Shown: positions 44,587-52,109 of the stretch, in pieces
How positions within the stretch are numbered: position 1 is the first letter of the stretch
How the letters are laid out: every line of letters begins with the position of its first letter
Origin: Nocardioides sp. YIM 152315
Lineage (GTDB): Bacteria > Actinomycetota > Actinomycetes > Propionibacteriales > Nocardioidaceae
DNA: 52,146 nt
Assembly (NCBI RefSeq): GCF_029210375.1
Contig: NZ_JARGER010000047.1
Coordinates: 1 to 52,146, forward strand
Reading direction: 5' to 3'
Position numbers and translations under genes: made by a program
Notes under the pieces: generated by a model
What the model saw: only the letters and a program-made list of their open reading frames with translations
The model's database searches: none
Told to the model about the DNA's origin: nothing

Positions 44587-44723
44587 AGATCTTCAGTGCG
44601 GATGCAGTCGTCGGGGTATCCAAGTCCCCGAAGCAGGTCGGTGGCGTGGCCGACGAGACCGGAGGGTCCGCACACGTAGACGCGCGCCGCCAGCGGCCCC
44701 GCCCACGACGCCGGCGGCCGCAT
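44587..44723 (-). pseudogene. C-terminal remnant of a ferredoxin-reductase-like flavoprotein
   Basis: The frame encodes RVYVCGPSGLVGHATDLLRG ... PDDCIRTE, aligning with RVYVCGPTAFVERATQLLIE ... PADVIRTE at the end of the intact reductase (49190-49975). An in-frame TGA lies directly before the fragment, so about 220 N-terminal residues (FAD domain and the GGGSG part) are missing. The remnant lies immediately 5' of a DUF6510 gene in the same order as in the intact operon. It is a deletion relic of a second copy of the module. Confidence 0.75.
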
Positions 44724-44865
44724 TCAGAGACCGTCACATGTGACGCCGGTCGGTGGTGACCAGCAGGCACAGTGCGCATGTAGCCGACGACGAGGGACGA
44801 GGCGCCCGTCCCGAACGATCAGGACAGGCGCCTCGCCCTGCCCCTCGACAGCACCTGGCCACATG

Positions 44866-45639
44866 TCAGTTGCGGCCAGCCATCACACCGCCGTCGACGT
44901 TCACGATGGCGCCGGTGATCCAGGCGGCGTCGTCCGAGAGGAGGAAGCAGATGGTCGAGGCCACATCCTGCGGCGTACCGACGCGACCCAGAGGATGGAA
45001 GGCGTCGAAGCCCTCCAGTGTCTCCTGGATCTTGTCGGCGGGGACGAAGGCCTCGTAGATCGGCGTGGCCACCACCGCGGGAGCGACGGCGTTGACCCGG
45101 ATGTACGCGTCCGCCAGTTCCATGGCCAGGTTGTGCGTCATCGCATGAAGACCGGCCTTGGCCATCGAGTAGGCGCTCGACGGGGTCGCCTTGATGGCCT
45201 GGTGGGCCCACATGCTCCCGATGTTCACGATCGAGCCGCCGTTCCCGCCCGCGACCATGGCGCCGGCGACGGTCTGCGTGAGGAAGAAGATCGCGCGGTT
45301 CAGCTCGTGGTAGGAGTCGTAGGCCCGCCCGTCGTGATCGAGGAAGCCCGTGGGCACGAAGACACCCGCGGCGTTGACCAGCAGCGTGGCGTCGGAGTGC
45401 TCACTGGCGAGCTGCCGGCGCAGGTCCTCGACCTGGGTGCGGTCCGAGAGGTCGGCAGTGATCCCCCAGGTCTTGCCCTGGTCGGCCGCCGCCTGGACGG
45501 TCTCGTCCACTCGGTCCTGCCGTCGTCCGATGACGACCGCACTGCCGCCGTGCTCGACGATGTGGGTCGCCGTGCGGCGGCCGATCCCGCTGCTGCCGCC
45601 CACCACGATCACCTTGCGGCCTTCGAAGGTCTTGCTCAT
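44866..45639 (-). CDS. Short-chain dehydrogenase/reductase
   Basis: 257-residue classical SDR. The cofactor motif GGSSGIGRR, NAAG, the catalytic Ser in NIGSMW, the YSMAK Tyr/Lys pair and the C-terminal ITGAIVNVDGG are all intact. The GRRQDR segment after beta-2 suggests NADP(H). ATG 45639 has an AGGAAGG ribosome-binding site. It is the first intact enzyme gene after the reductase remnant, on the same strand as the hydrolase and redox operon further right. Substrate unknown. Confidence 0.93.
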   Translation of the reverse strand: MSKTFEGRKVIVVGGSSGIGRRTATHIVEHGGSAVVIGRRQDRVDETVQAAADQGKTWGITADLSDRTQVEDLRRQLASEHSDATLLVNAAGVFVPTGFLDHDGRAYDSYHELNRAIFFLTQTVAGAMVAGGNGGSIVNIGSMWAHQAIKATPSSAYSMAKAGLHAMTHNLAMELADAYIRVNAVAPAVVATPIYEAFVPADKIQETLEGFDAFHPLGRVGTPQDVASTICFLLSDDAAWITGAIVNVDGGVMAGRN

Positions 45640-45803
45640 CGATCTTCCTTCCTCGTACCTACGGACATCGGTTCGGGGCCCGCGTCGAGCGCGGCGACCC
45701 CGCCCTGGCTACGTTCGTCGCGGCTGCGCTGCTTCGCATCAGGGGGGTGCCCGGTCAGCCGGACCTGCCCGGTCGGGAGCCGCGTTGCACATCGATGTGG
45801 CAG

Positions 45804-46682
45804 TCACCCGGGAGTGTCGGGCAGCCGGCGGTCGAGGAAGTCCCTGACGAGCCTCGCGACATCGTCGTTGGCGGTCTCGAGCAGGAAGTGCCCTCCTTCG
45901 AGGAGGTGGATCTCTGGAGCGACGGCGTCGGCGGCGAACGCCTTGGCGCCCTCCGGGCCGAAGATCTCGTCACCGCTGCCCCACACGGCAAGCAGCGGAA
46001 CCGCGCTGGTTCGCAGGTAGTCGTGGAGCTCCGGATACATAGGGGCGTTGGTCGCGTAGTCCCGGAACAGCTTGAGCTGGATCTGGTCGTTGCCCGGGCG
46101 GGAGAGGAGTGCGAAGTCGTGCAACCAGATCTCCGGCGCGACGAGCGTCTCGTCCGGGACTCCGGTCAGGTACTGCCACTTGGTCGCTTCGAGGCTGAGG
46201 GCCGTACGGATCGCCGCCTCGGTGTCTGCGTTCTGCTCGGCCTGGTAGGCCCAGACCGTCATCCAGAAGCTCTCGACGAAGCCGTCGGTGTAGCCGTTGC
46301 CGTTCTGACTGATGATCGCGGTGATGGCCTCCGGGGTCCGCAGCGCGAGGCGCCACCCGATCGGCGCGCCATAGTCCTGGACGTAGAGCGCGTACCGGTC
46401 GACTCCCAGGTGCTCCAGCAGCGCGCTGGTGAGATCAGTCAGCGCGTCGAACGTGTAGTCGAACTCCAAGACCGAGGGGGCATCGGAGAGTCCGAAGCCG
46501 AGATGATCCGGCGCGATCACGTGGAAGCGGTCGGCCAGCGCCGGCAGCAGGTTGCGGAACATGAGACTGCTCGTGGGAAATCCGTGCAGCAGGACGACTG
46601 TCGGCGCCGCAGTCGATCCGGCCTCCCGATAGAAGATCTGATGGCCGTCGATCGTGGCGTAGCGGTGGTGGACGTCGGGCAT
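45804..46682 (-). CDS. Alpha/beta-fold hydrolase, haloalkane-dehalogenase/epoxide-hydrolase-like
   Basis: 292 residues. Oxyanion loop LLHGFPTSSLMF, nucleophile elbow YVQDYGAPIGWRLA with Asp rather than Ser, acid residue in VWGSGDEIFGPEG, and catalytic His in LEGGHFLLET. An Asp nucleophile is the chemistry of haloalkane dehalogenases and epoxide hydrolases. The residue after it is Tyr instead of the usual Trp, so halide binding would differ. ATG 46682 has a GGGAGG ribosome-binding site. Substrate not assignable. Confidence 0.9.
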   Translation of the reverse strand: MPDVHHRYATIDGHQIFYREAGSTAAPTVVLLHGFPTSSLMFRNLLPALADRFHVIAPDHLGFGLSDAPSVLEFDYTFDALTDLTSALLEHLGVDRYALYVQDYGAPIGWRLALRTPEAITAIISQNGNGYTDGFVESFWMTVWAYQAEQNADTEAAIRTALSLEATKWQYLTGVPDETLVAPEIWLHDFALLSRPGNDQIQLKLFRDYATNAPMYPELHDYLRTSAVPLLAVWGSGDEIFGPEGAKAFAADAVAPEIHLLEGGHFLLETANDDVARLVRDFLDRRLPDTPG

Positions 46683-46873
46683 GGTCGCCTCCCTGGTTGA
46701 CGGTGGGCCGGCCGTTCAGCGGCTTGTGCCACGCTTGACCTCTGTGCGGGTCGTTCGAATCAGGGAGAGCACGGGTCCCGGCCCACGTCACACACGCGGA
46801 GCCGGTGGAGTGCGCGCGCCTCGCGTCGTCGAGGAACTCGCCGACGGCGTGCAAGCCGGCCCCGGTCAGTCCG

Positions 46874-47830
46874 TCAATCGGTCAGGCTGAGCGACCGGCG
46901 GGCGGCACTCAGTTCGAGGTCGTCCCGATTCACGGCGTACAGATCCACCTCGCGTCCGTGGAGCAGGTGAGCTCCCGACAGTCGGACCATCCCGAGCCTC
47001 TGCAGGGTCGCCACGCCGCGACGGTTGCCGCGCTGCACCACGGAATGGACCGCGCGCGCGTTGCTCAGCTGAAACGCGAAGTGCAGCAGCGCATGCCCGG
47101 CCTCGGCCGCCAGGCCGTGCCCGGTCGCCGACGAGGCCAGCTCCCACGACATCGTGAGCACCTCGACGCCGTCGAGGGCCAGGTCGAAGAGCGACGTTCC
47201 ACCGACGAGCGCACCAGAGTCGGCGAGCTCGATGGCCCACCGCCCTTGCGGATGCGGCGCCCGGTTGGACTCAGAGATCCACCCGTCAATTCGACGACGC
47301 ATCGCGTTCCGGTCCGGCTCAGGGCCGATGGGCGGCAGCGTCCACCGGACCACTTCCTCGTCCTGGTAGATGGGCAGCGCGCTGTCGGTGTCGTCGAGGG
47401 ACCAGGGCCGGAGGACGAGTCGGTTGCTGGCGATCTCGTCGATCTGCACGTTGACGAGGTCCATCCGGGTGCGGTCCGTGATGTCGGCGAGCGGCGACGG
47501 AGCGGCCGACGGCTCCTCTCGCCTCGGGAAGGGTTCCGGATCGATCAGGTCCGCGTACTCGGGATGCGCTTGGACGAACGACTCGACGTACGTGCACGAT
47601 GGCGTGATGGCCCCGCCGGACACGCGGATGGCGTCGAGGGCACCCTTCACCAGCGCGCCGGCGACCCCCTGCCCGCGCTGACTCTTCGGCACGAAGGTGT
47701 GACGCAGGTCGAAGCGCTTGCCCGCGCGCTCGTAGGCCAGGACTCCGACCGCCTCCGCACCTCGGACGGCCTCGAACTGCGTGGAGATCGGATTGATGAT
47801 CACTCGGACGGATCCGTTGGCTGCCTGCAT
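46874..47830 (-). CDS. Two-domain acetyltransferase: CG-type GNAT fused to RimJ/RimL-type GNAT
   Basis: 318 residues. The first about 95 residues are a minimal YjdJ-like (Acetyltransf_CG) domain: GVLAYERAGKRFDLRHTFVP, QRGQGVAGALVKGAL and a TYVESFVQAHPEY end. A linker leads to a RimJ/RimL-type domain from about 130 (NRLVLRPWSLDDTDSALPIY, GHGLAAEAGHALLHFAF, NRRGVATLQRLGMVR). The first domain resembles the stand-alone protein at 50817. ATG 47830 has AGG 8 bases upstream; the frame is open to 47920. Acceptors unknown. Confidence 0.85.
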   Translation of the reverse strand: MQAANGSVRVIINPISTQFEAVRGAEAVGVLAYERAGKRFDLRHTFVPKSQRGQGVAGALVKGALDAIRVSGGAITPSCTYVESFVQAHPEYADLIDPEPFPRREEPSAAPSPLADITDRTRMDLVNVQIDEIASNRLVLRPWSLDDTDSALPIYQDEEVVRWTLPPIGPEPDRNAMRRRIDGWISESNRAPHPQGRWAIELADSGALVGGTSLFDLALDGVEVLTMSWELASSATGHGLAAEAGHALLHFAFQLSNARAVHSVVQRGNRRGVATLQRLGMVRLSGAHLLHGREVDLYAVNRDDLELSAARRSLSLTD

Positions 47831-48001
47831 GAGCTGCACCTGTTCGATGTGGTGGTTGCGCAGGGCACTCGGAGTGCGGGCGCACGTGCACCGCCCCCAC
47901 CGTTGCGAGCGCCCCGGCACGTGATGGCCGGCTTGAGCGCTGTGCCCGGGTGTCCTGTGGGTGCCGTCGCCCCGGCCCGATCTTTCGCCGGCCTATCCGT
48001 C

Positions 48002-48916
48002 CTAGCGGAGGAATCCCCGCCAGACTGCGGCCATGTCGTGGTCGCGGTACTCCGTCTCCTCGACCCTCTCGTACGCATCGCGCATCGCGACCATCAGCTC
48101 GGTGCGTAGCTCGGTCGCAGCGACCGCTGAGAACATCAGACCGATGTCCTTCACCACGCCGGGGAGTGCGAAGGAGGGAACTCCCGTCGAATCATCGAGG
48201 ATGGCGGCACCCTTGGCCTGTGCGACCGGCGCGTCGACCGGTCCACCTTCGATCGCCCGCAGGAACAGGGCGGGATCCAGGTCGAGCTGCTCGGCCATCG
48301 CGATCGACTGACCCACCCCCGCGACGAGGAGATCGACCCAGGCGTTGCAGACCAGCTTGAGCGCACTCGCGCGTCCGATCTCGGGACCGGCCTCGACGAC
48401 CCTACTGCTGTAGCCGTCGATGACAGGCCTGGCTGCGGCCGCCACGTCAGCGGCACCCGAGACGAGGCTGACCAGCTGACCGGCTTCCGCCGGTCCTCGG
48501 GTCCCGAGCACTGGAGCATCGAGGAACCGTCGCACGCCTCGTGCCACCTGTCGTGCTCCGTCCGGGCCGATGGTCGCCGACTGCACCCATACAGCCTCCG
48601 GCCCCATCGACTCGAGGAGGTGCGGCTTCACGTCGAGGGTGGCGGAGGCGTCGTACAGCAGCGTGATCACCACGGAGGCATCCAGGACGCACTCGCCGAT
48701 TTCGGTCGTCACGATCGCACCGCTCCGCCCCAGGGGCGCGGCTCTGTCGTGGGTCCGGTTCCAGACCGAGACCCGGTGCCCGGCCCTCAGGAGCGAACGC
48801 GCCACGCCTGCTCCCATGACGCCCGTGCCCAGCACGGCCACGCGTGCCGACTTCACCCGACCTGGGTTCGCACCCGTCGGTCCGGGAAAGTCCTTCGGGT
48901 CCGGCCCGCCGCTCAC
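48002..48916 (-). CDS. NAD(P)-dependent beta-hydroxyacid dehydrogenase family oxidoreductase
   Basis: 304 residues. Rossmann motif VLGTGVMGAGVARSLLRAGH (about residues 25-45). The catalytic region GRASALKLVCNAWV keeps the Lys and Asn expected of the 3-hydroxyisobutyrate/6-phosphogluconate dehydrogenase family. The substrate motif usually read as DAPVSGG is DAPVLGTRG here. GTG 48916 overlaps the DUF6510 stop by 4 bases (GTGA); GTG 48856 would give a 284-residue form closer to the family length. Last gene of the molybdopterin/flavoprotein/DUF6510 operon. Confidence 0.88.
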   Translation of the reverse strand: MSGGPDPKDFPGPTGANPGRVKSARVAVLGTGVMGAGVARSLLRAGHRVSVWNRTHDRAAPLGRSGAIVTTEIGECVLDASVVITLLYDASATLDVKPHLLESMGPEAVWVQSATIGPDGARQVARGVRRFLDAPVLGTRGPAEAGQLVSLVSGAADVAAAARPVIDGYSSRVVEAGPEIGRASALKLVCNAWVDLLVAGVGQSIAMAEQLDLDPALFLRAIEGGPVDAPVAQAKGAAILDDSTGVPSFALPGVVKDIGLMFSAVAATELRTELMVAMRDAYERVEETEYRDHDMAAVWRGFLR

Positions 48917-49188
48917 GACGTCGCGCGGAGCTGCCAGGAGGTCGATCCGCGCAGGTCCAACCAGATGGAGTCGCGGCTCCTGGCGAAGCGCCCGATGACC
49001 GAGGTGCAGCTGCGACAGCGGAGGACCGATCCGGGACCGCGCACGTACGCGGCGACCCTGGCCAGGGGTGCCGTAGCCCCGCAATCTTCGCAGGTGACCC
49101 GGATCGAGGTGACGTCGACACCGAAGATCTCCGATAGCGGCCCGGCGACGGCGTTCCCGTCGAGTGCGAAGTCGTCTGGGTGGTTCAT
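48913..49188 (-). CDS. DUF6510 family zinc-ribbon protein
   Basis: 91 residues. It begins with a helical ALDGNAVAGPLSEIFG segment, then Cys33/Cys36 (CEDCGATAPL) and Cys58/Cys61 (VLRCRSCTSVIG), one probable zinc ribbon, ending WLDLRGSTSW. ATG 49188 starts one base after the reductase stop, with AGGAGG upstream. Small size and its fixed place between a flavoprotein and a dehydrogenase suggest an accessory or metal/cofactor-handling role in the redox module. Function of DUF6510 is not known to me. Confidence 0.87.
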   Translation of the reverse strand: MNHPDDFALDGNAVAGPLSEIFGVDVTSIRVTCEDCGATAPLARVAAYVRGPGSVLRCRSCTSVIGRFARSRDSIWLDLRGSTSWQLRATS

Positions 49189-49189
49189 C

Positions 49190-49975
49190 TCATCCTCCTG
49201 TGGGGCCAAAACGTTCGGTCCGGATTACGTCAGCCGGGTGCCCACGCTCGATCAGCAGCTGCGTGGCTCTCTCCACGAAGGCGGTCGGGCCGCACACGTA
49301 CACGCGGGTTCGCCCGGCCGCGTCCGACGCCGTGGGTCCGGTCGCCGGGGAGATCTCCCCCGATGCCGCCGGCAGGTCCTCGGCCCTCAGCCGCCCGGGC
49401 GATCGCTCGTCACCCAGGGAGCCCGAGCGGGTGAAGATCTTGTCGATGGTCACGCCCCGCGATCGCCGGCCGATGTCCTGCAGCTCGTCCTGGTAGAACA
49501 CGTGGTCCGGGCTGCGTGCCGAGTACACGAGATGGAACGGACTCGCCGAGCCCGCGCGGATGCGCTGTCGAAGCATCGCCATGAGCGGGACGATCCCCGA
49601 TCCACCCCCGACGAGCAGGATCGGCCCGGAGAGCTTCGCCGACCACGTGAACCATCCGCCGATCGGCCCTCGCAGCTCGAGCTCGTCGCCGGGCTGCATG
49701 ACCTCGACCAGGTACGGCGACACCTCCCCCCTGTCGACGGCCTGGACCGTGAGCTCCAGGCCGTCTCCATCGGCGGCCGACGCGATGGAGTAGCTGCGCT
49801 GGGCGCTGTAACCGTCTTCGGCTGTCAGCTTGACGTCGACGTGCTGGCCGGCCTCGTGGCCGGACCAACCCGGCACGGTCAACCGGAGCGTCCGGGCCGA
49901 GGTGGTCTCCGTACGGCTCGCCTCAAGGCGCGCACGGAGCCAGCGGAGTGCGCCGCGTCGCAGGCTTCCGCTCAT
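49190..49975 (-). CDS. Ferredoxin-reductase-like FAD/NAD(P)-binding oxidoreductase
   Basis: 261-residue flavoprotein of the FNR superfamily. The FAD-binding barrel has QRSYSIASA and ELRGPIGGWF, the NAD(P) domain starts with LLVGGGSGIVPLMAMLRQ, and the end carries RVYVCGPTAFVERATQLL. No [2Fe-2S] ferredoxin domain is attached. Its ATG overlaps the stop of the molybdopterin oxidoreductase by one base (TGATG), so it is very likely the electron partner of that enzyme. Direction of electron flow is not deducible. Confidence 0.93.
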   Translation of the reverse strand: MSGSLRRGALRWLRARLEASRTETTSARTLRLTVPGWSGHEAGQHVDVKLTAEDGYSAQRSYSIASAADGDGLELTVQAVDRGEVSPYLVEVMQPGDELELRGPIGGWFTWSAKLSGPILLVGGGSGIVPLMAMLRQRIRAGSASPFHLVYSARSPDHVFYQDELQDIGRRSRGVTIDKIFTRSGSLGDERSPGRLRAEDLPAASGEISPATGPTASDAAGRTRVYVCGPTAFVERATQLLIERGHPADVIRTERFGPTGG

Positions 49976-50574
49976 CAATCGCCGATGTAGCGCTGTTCCA
50001 GCCACGGGTCGCCGTACTCGTGGTACCCGAGGCTCTCCCAGAATCCCAGCTGCTCGTCCAGACGCAGCTCGATGCCATTGACCCACTTGGCCGACTTCCA
50101 GAGGTACAGATGCGGGACCAGCAACCGCGCCGGTCCACCGTGAACCGGGTCCAGCTCCCCGCCGTCGTACTCGAAGACGATCCAGGCCTTCCCGTCGAGC
50201 AGATCCTCGAGCGGGATGTTCGTGGAGTAGCCGCCGTAGCAGTGGACGAGAGCATATTCCGCCTCGGTGCCGAGGCCGTCCAAGAGCGAGCTGACCGGCA
50301 CCCCGCGCCAGGTCGTGCCCAGCTTGCTCCACTTGGTGACGCAGTGGATGTCGACCGTGAACTCCTCGCTGGGAAGGGCCATTAGCCTCTCCCACGTCAG
50401 CGTGGTGCGCGAGCCGTCGATGTCCGTGATGTCGAAGCGCCAGTCCTCGGTGTCGACGTACTGAGTCGGACCCGCCGACAGCACCGGGAAGTCGTCCGTG
50501 ACGTACTGTCCCGGCGGCACCCTGGGGTCCGACCCACTGCCGCGACCGCCGAATCCCCTGCTGATGACACTCAT
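49975..50574 (-). CDS. Sulfite-oxidase-like molybdopterin oxidoreductase
   Basis: 199-residue protein of the sulfite oxidase/YedY (Oxidored_molyb) family. The Mo-ligand Cys is at about 78 in VDIHCVTKWSKLGTTWRGV. HCYGGYSTNIPLEDLLD and GGPARLLVPHLYLWKSAKWV form the cofactor pocket. No Tat signal, haem domain or dimerisation domain is present, so it is a minimal cytoplasmic form. ATG 50574 has GGGAGGGG upstream. First gene of the four-gene redox operon; reductase coupling suggests NAD(P)H-driven reduction or the reverse. Substrate unknown. Confidence 0.93.
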   Translation of the reverse strand: MSVISRGFGGRGSGSDPRVPPGQYVTDDFPVLSAGPTQYVDTEDWRFDITDIDGSRTTLTWERLMALPSEEFTVDIHCVTKWSKLGTTWRGVPVSSLLDGLGTEAEYALVHCYGGYSTNIPLEDLLDGKAWIVFEYDGGELDPVHGGPARLLVPHLYLWKSAKWVNGIELRLDEQLGFWESLGYHEYGDPWLEQRYIGD

Positions 50575-50764
50575 CTGCCCCTCCCGCCTCTCGCGCTGAT
50601 AACCGGGTCGTCCACTGGTCTTGGTGACGCCGGAGCGGGCAGGCCTTACGGACCTCGCGACTCGTCCGGGTTCACTCGACCACGTCGCCCGCCCGGGCCA
50701 CGGGAACCCGCAGCGCAGGAGGGTAAGAACGGCGGCGCGAGGGGCGACTCACTGGGTCAGGAAC

Positions 50765-50788
50765 GGGGACCGCTGCCGCAGCAACCCC
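50765..50788. promoter_or_regulatory. Possible structured leader hairpin upstream of the GNAT gene
   Basis: GGGG (50765-50768) pairs with CCCC (50785-50788), and inside it GCTG (50772-50775) with CAGC (50779-50782). It ends about 28 bases before GTG 50817. It lies in a 240-base gene-free gap; no riboswitch class could be matched. Confidence 0.3.
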
Positions 50789-50816
50789 GGCGAGCAGGAG
50801 AGACGAGGATCAAACC

Positions 50817-51323
50817 GTGACGACCTCAGACAGTTCGGCAGCATCGATCGCAGCTCCCACCGAAGGTCCTCCGGCGAGCCGGCCTGCCGCCCCCGCGGCC
50901 CGCTACGGGCCGGACGCCGGGCAGCCCGTCGCTCTGAGTGACCTGGGCGACCTGGGCGACCTGGCGGGACAGGGGGTTGTCGAGGTGGTGCACCACGCGG
51001 AGGACAGGTTCTACGAGCTGTTGGCCGACGGCACCTCGGTCGCATTGCTGGTGTACGAGAAGAACCTGCAGCAGGTCGGGATCACGCACGCCGTGGTCCG
51101 AGAGGATCGCCGGGGTCACGGTCTGGGGACGACACTGATCGCGAGTGCCCTCGACGACCTCGTCGCCGCCGGGACGAGGGTCGCGAACTACTGCGACAGC
51201 GTCGCCCGCTTCCTGGACAAGTTCCCCGACTACCGGCGCCGGGTTCGCGGAGAGTCTGAGCCGCTGACGGCCGGGCGGCGGGCCGGGATGACGGGGGCCG
51301 GCGATGCGACCGACCACACGTGA
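50817..51323 (+). CDS. CG-type GNAT acetyltransferase (YjdJ-like) with disordered N-terminus
   Basis: 168 residues. About 45 N-terminal residues are Ala/Pro/Ser-rich and include a DLGDLGDLA tandem repeat. The GNAT_CG core follows (FYELLADGTSVALLVYEKN, QVGITHAVVREDRRGHGLGT, TLIASALDDLVAAG, then FLDKFPDYRRR). It resembles the first domain of the fused acetyltransferase at 46874. GTG 50817 is the start used; an in-frame start further on could remove the disordered tail. Transcribed away from the redox operon. Confidence 0.83.
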   Translation: MTTSDSSAASIAAPTEGPPASRPAAPAARYGPDAGQPVALSDLGDLGDLAGQGVVEVVHHAEDRFYELLADGTSVALLVYEKNLQQVGITHAVVREDRRGHGLGTTLIASALDDLVAAGTRVANYCDSVARFLDKFPDYRRRVRGESEPLTAGRRAGMTGAGDATDHT

Positions 51324-51713
51324 GGCAGCGGTTGACGATCCTGATGCATGAGCTGGCGGCTCGATCATTGCTGAGACTCCCGAAGACGACCTGATCCAGA
51401 TCGGTGGCAGCCAGTACCTGCCAGCGGGACGCGGTCGATCGGGACCGGCTCGCAGGCAGCCCAACCCGTACGCGTGACGCTGCAAGGGACAGGCTCGCTA
51501 CCCGGACCTGCGGACGGCAGGCGGCGTGCACGCTGATGCGGGCGTGGTCGTACGACGATCCGCCCGGCTCAGCGGTCGAACACATCGGGAAGGACCTTTC
51601 CGGCTACGTGCGTTGGACGAGCTGCAGGTACGGCTCCTCGAGTCGCCGGCCGGCCTCGACGCCGTCTCGACGATCCCCGGCACCTCTCCCGGATGCCGGG
51701 GACCGGGTCGGCG
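51324..51713. other. Gene-free stretch between GNAT and small Cys-rich gene
   Basis: Frames on both strands were read and none shows a recognisable domain, ribosome-binding site or plausible start. One minus-strand frame ends VAGKVLPDVFDR, which could be a decayed gene end, but nothing upstream supports it. Confidence 0.4.
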
Positions 51714-51863
51714 TCAGTCGGCCCGAGCCACGTCGTGCAGTCGGGTCGCGGCGCAGGCGCACTCGTCGGAGCACGGGAGGTAGGTGTGCCACGGGTGCCC
51801 GCACTCGGGGCAGGGCATCTCATGTGACAGTGGATGCGCTTGCGTGTCGACGGTGTCCCACAT
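51714..51863 (-). CDS. 49-residue cysteine-rich protein, probable zinc knuckle
   Basis: Found by hand translation. From ATG 51863 the protein reads MWDTVDTQAHPLSHE, then PCPECGHPWHTYLPC, then SDECACAATRLHD, ending ARAD. It has CPEC (Cys18, Cys21), Cys31, Cys35 and Cys37, plus His residues at 23 and 26, enough for one or two zinc sites. A GAGGGG ribosome-binding site sits 6 bases before the ATG. Similar tiny CPxCGHxWHxHLxC proteins occur in actinobacteria (from memory). Function unknown. Confidence 0.7.
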   Translation of the reverse strand: MWDTVDTQAHPLSHEMPCPECGHPWHTYLPCSDECACAATRLHDVARAD

Positions 51864-52107
51864 GACAGGCCCCTCACTGCTGACGATCGCTCCTTGCGGG
51901 CTGCGGCCCGAGGAGCACGCGAATCCGTGCGAGTCGGTGACGAGCTGCCGCGCTCGTGGCGTCAGGCCGGGCCTTGATGGCTGTTGCGGCCGAGATCGGC
52001 GCTGGTGACAGCGACGACCGCACGGTCCCGACCCGAAGACTCGCGACGCCCATTGCTGGCCGACTACATCGATGATCCATCCCGGCGCCTGTCATCGGCC
52101 CCGGCAG
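51864..52107. other. Gene-free right end
   Basis: No supported gene. Short frames have no recognisable motif and the sequence leads into the terminal GC-rich repeat array. Confidence 0.4.
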
Positions 52108-52109
52108 CC

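Noticed and set aside
46745..46775. GTTCGAATC, resembling a tRNA T-loop
   Set aside because: Flanking bases do not form a 5-bp T stem on either strand and no acceptor or anticodon arm is found.
46683..46873. Minus-strand frame with LHAVGEFLDDARR as a gene remnant
   Set aside because: Too short and no second supporting block; similarity to any family could not be shown.
50621..50816. Riboswitch in the gap before the GNAT gene
   Set aside because: Compared by eye with SAM, c-di-AMP, glycine, ZTP and cobalamin consensus segments; no class fits.
51784..52008. 74-codon plus-strand Cys-rich frame at the right end
   Set aside because: It is partly antisense to the better-supported 49-residue gene and lacks a ribosome-binding site.
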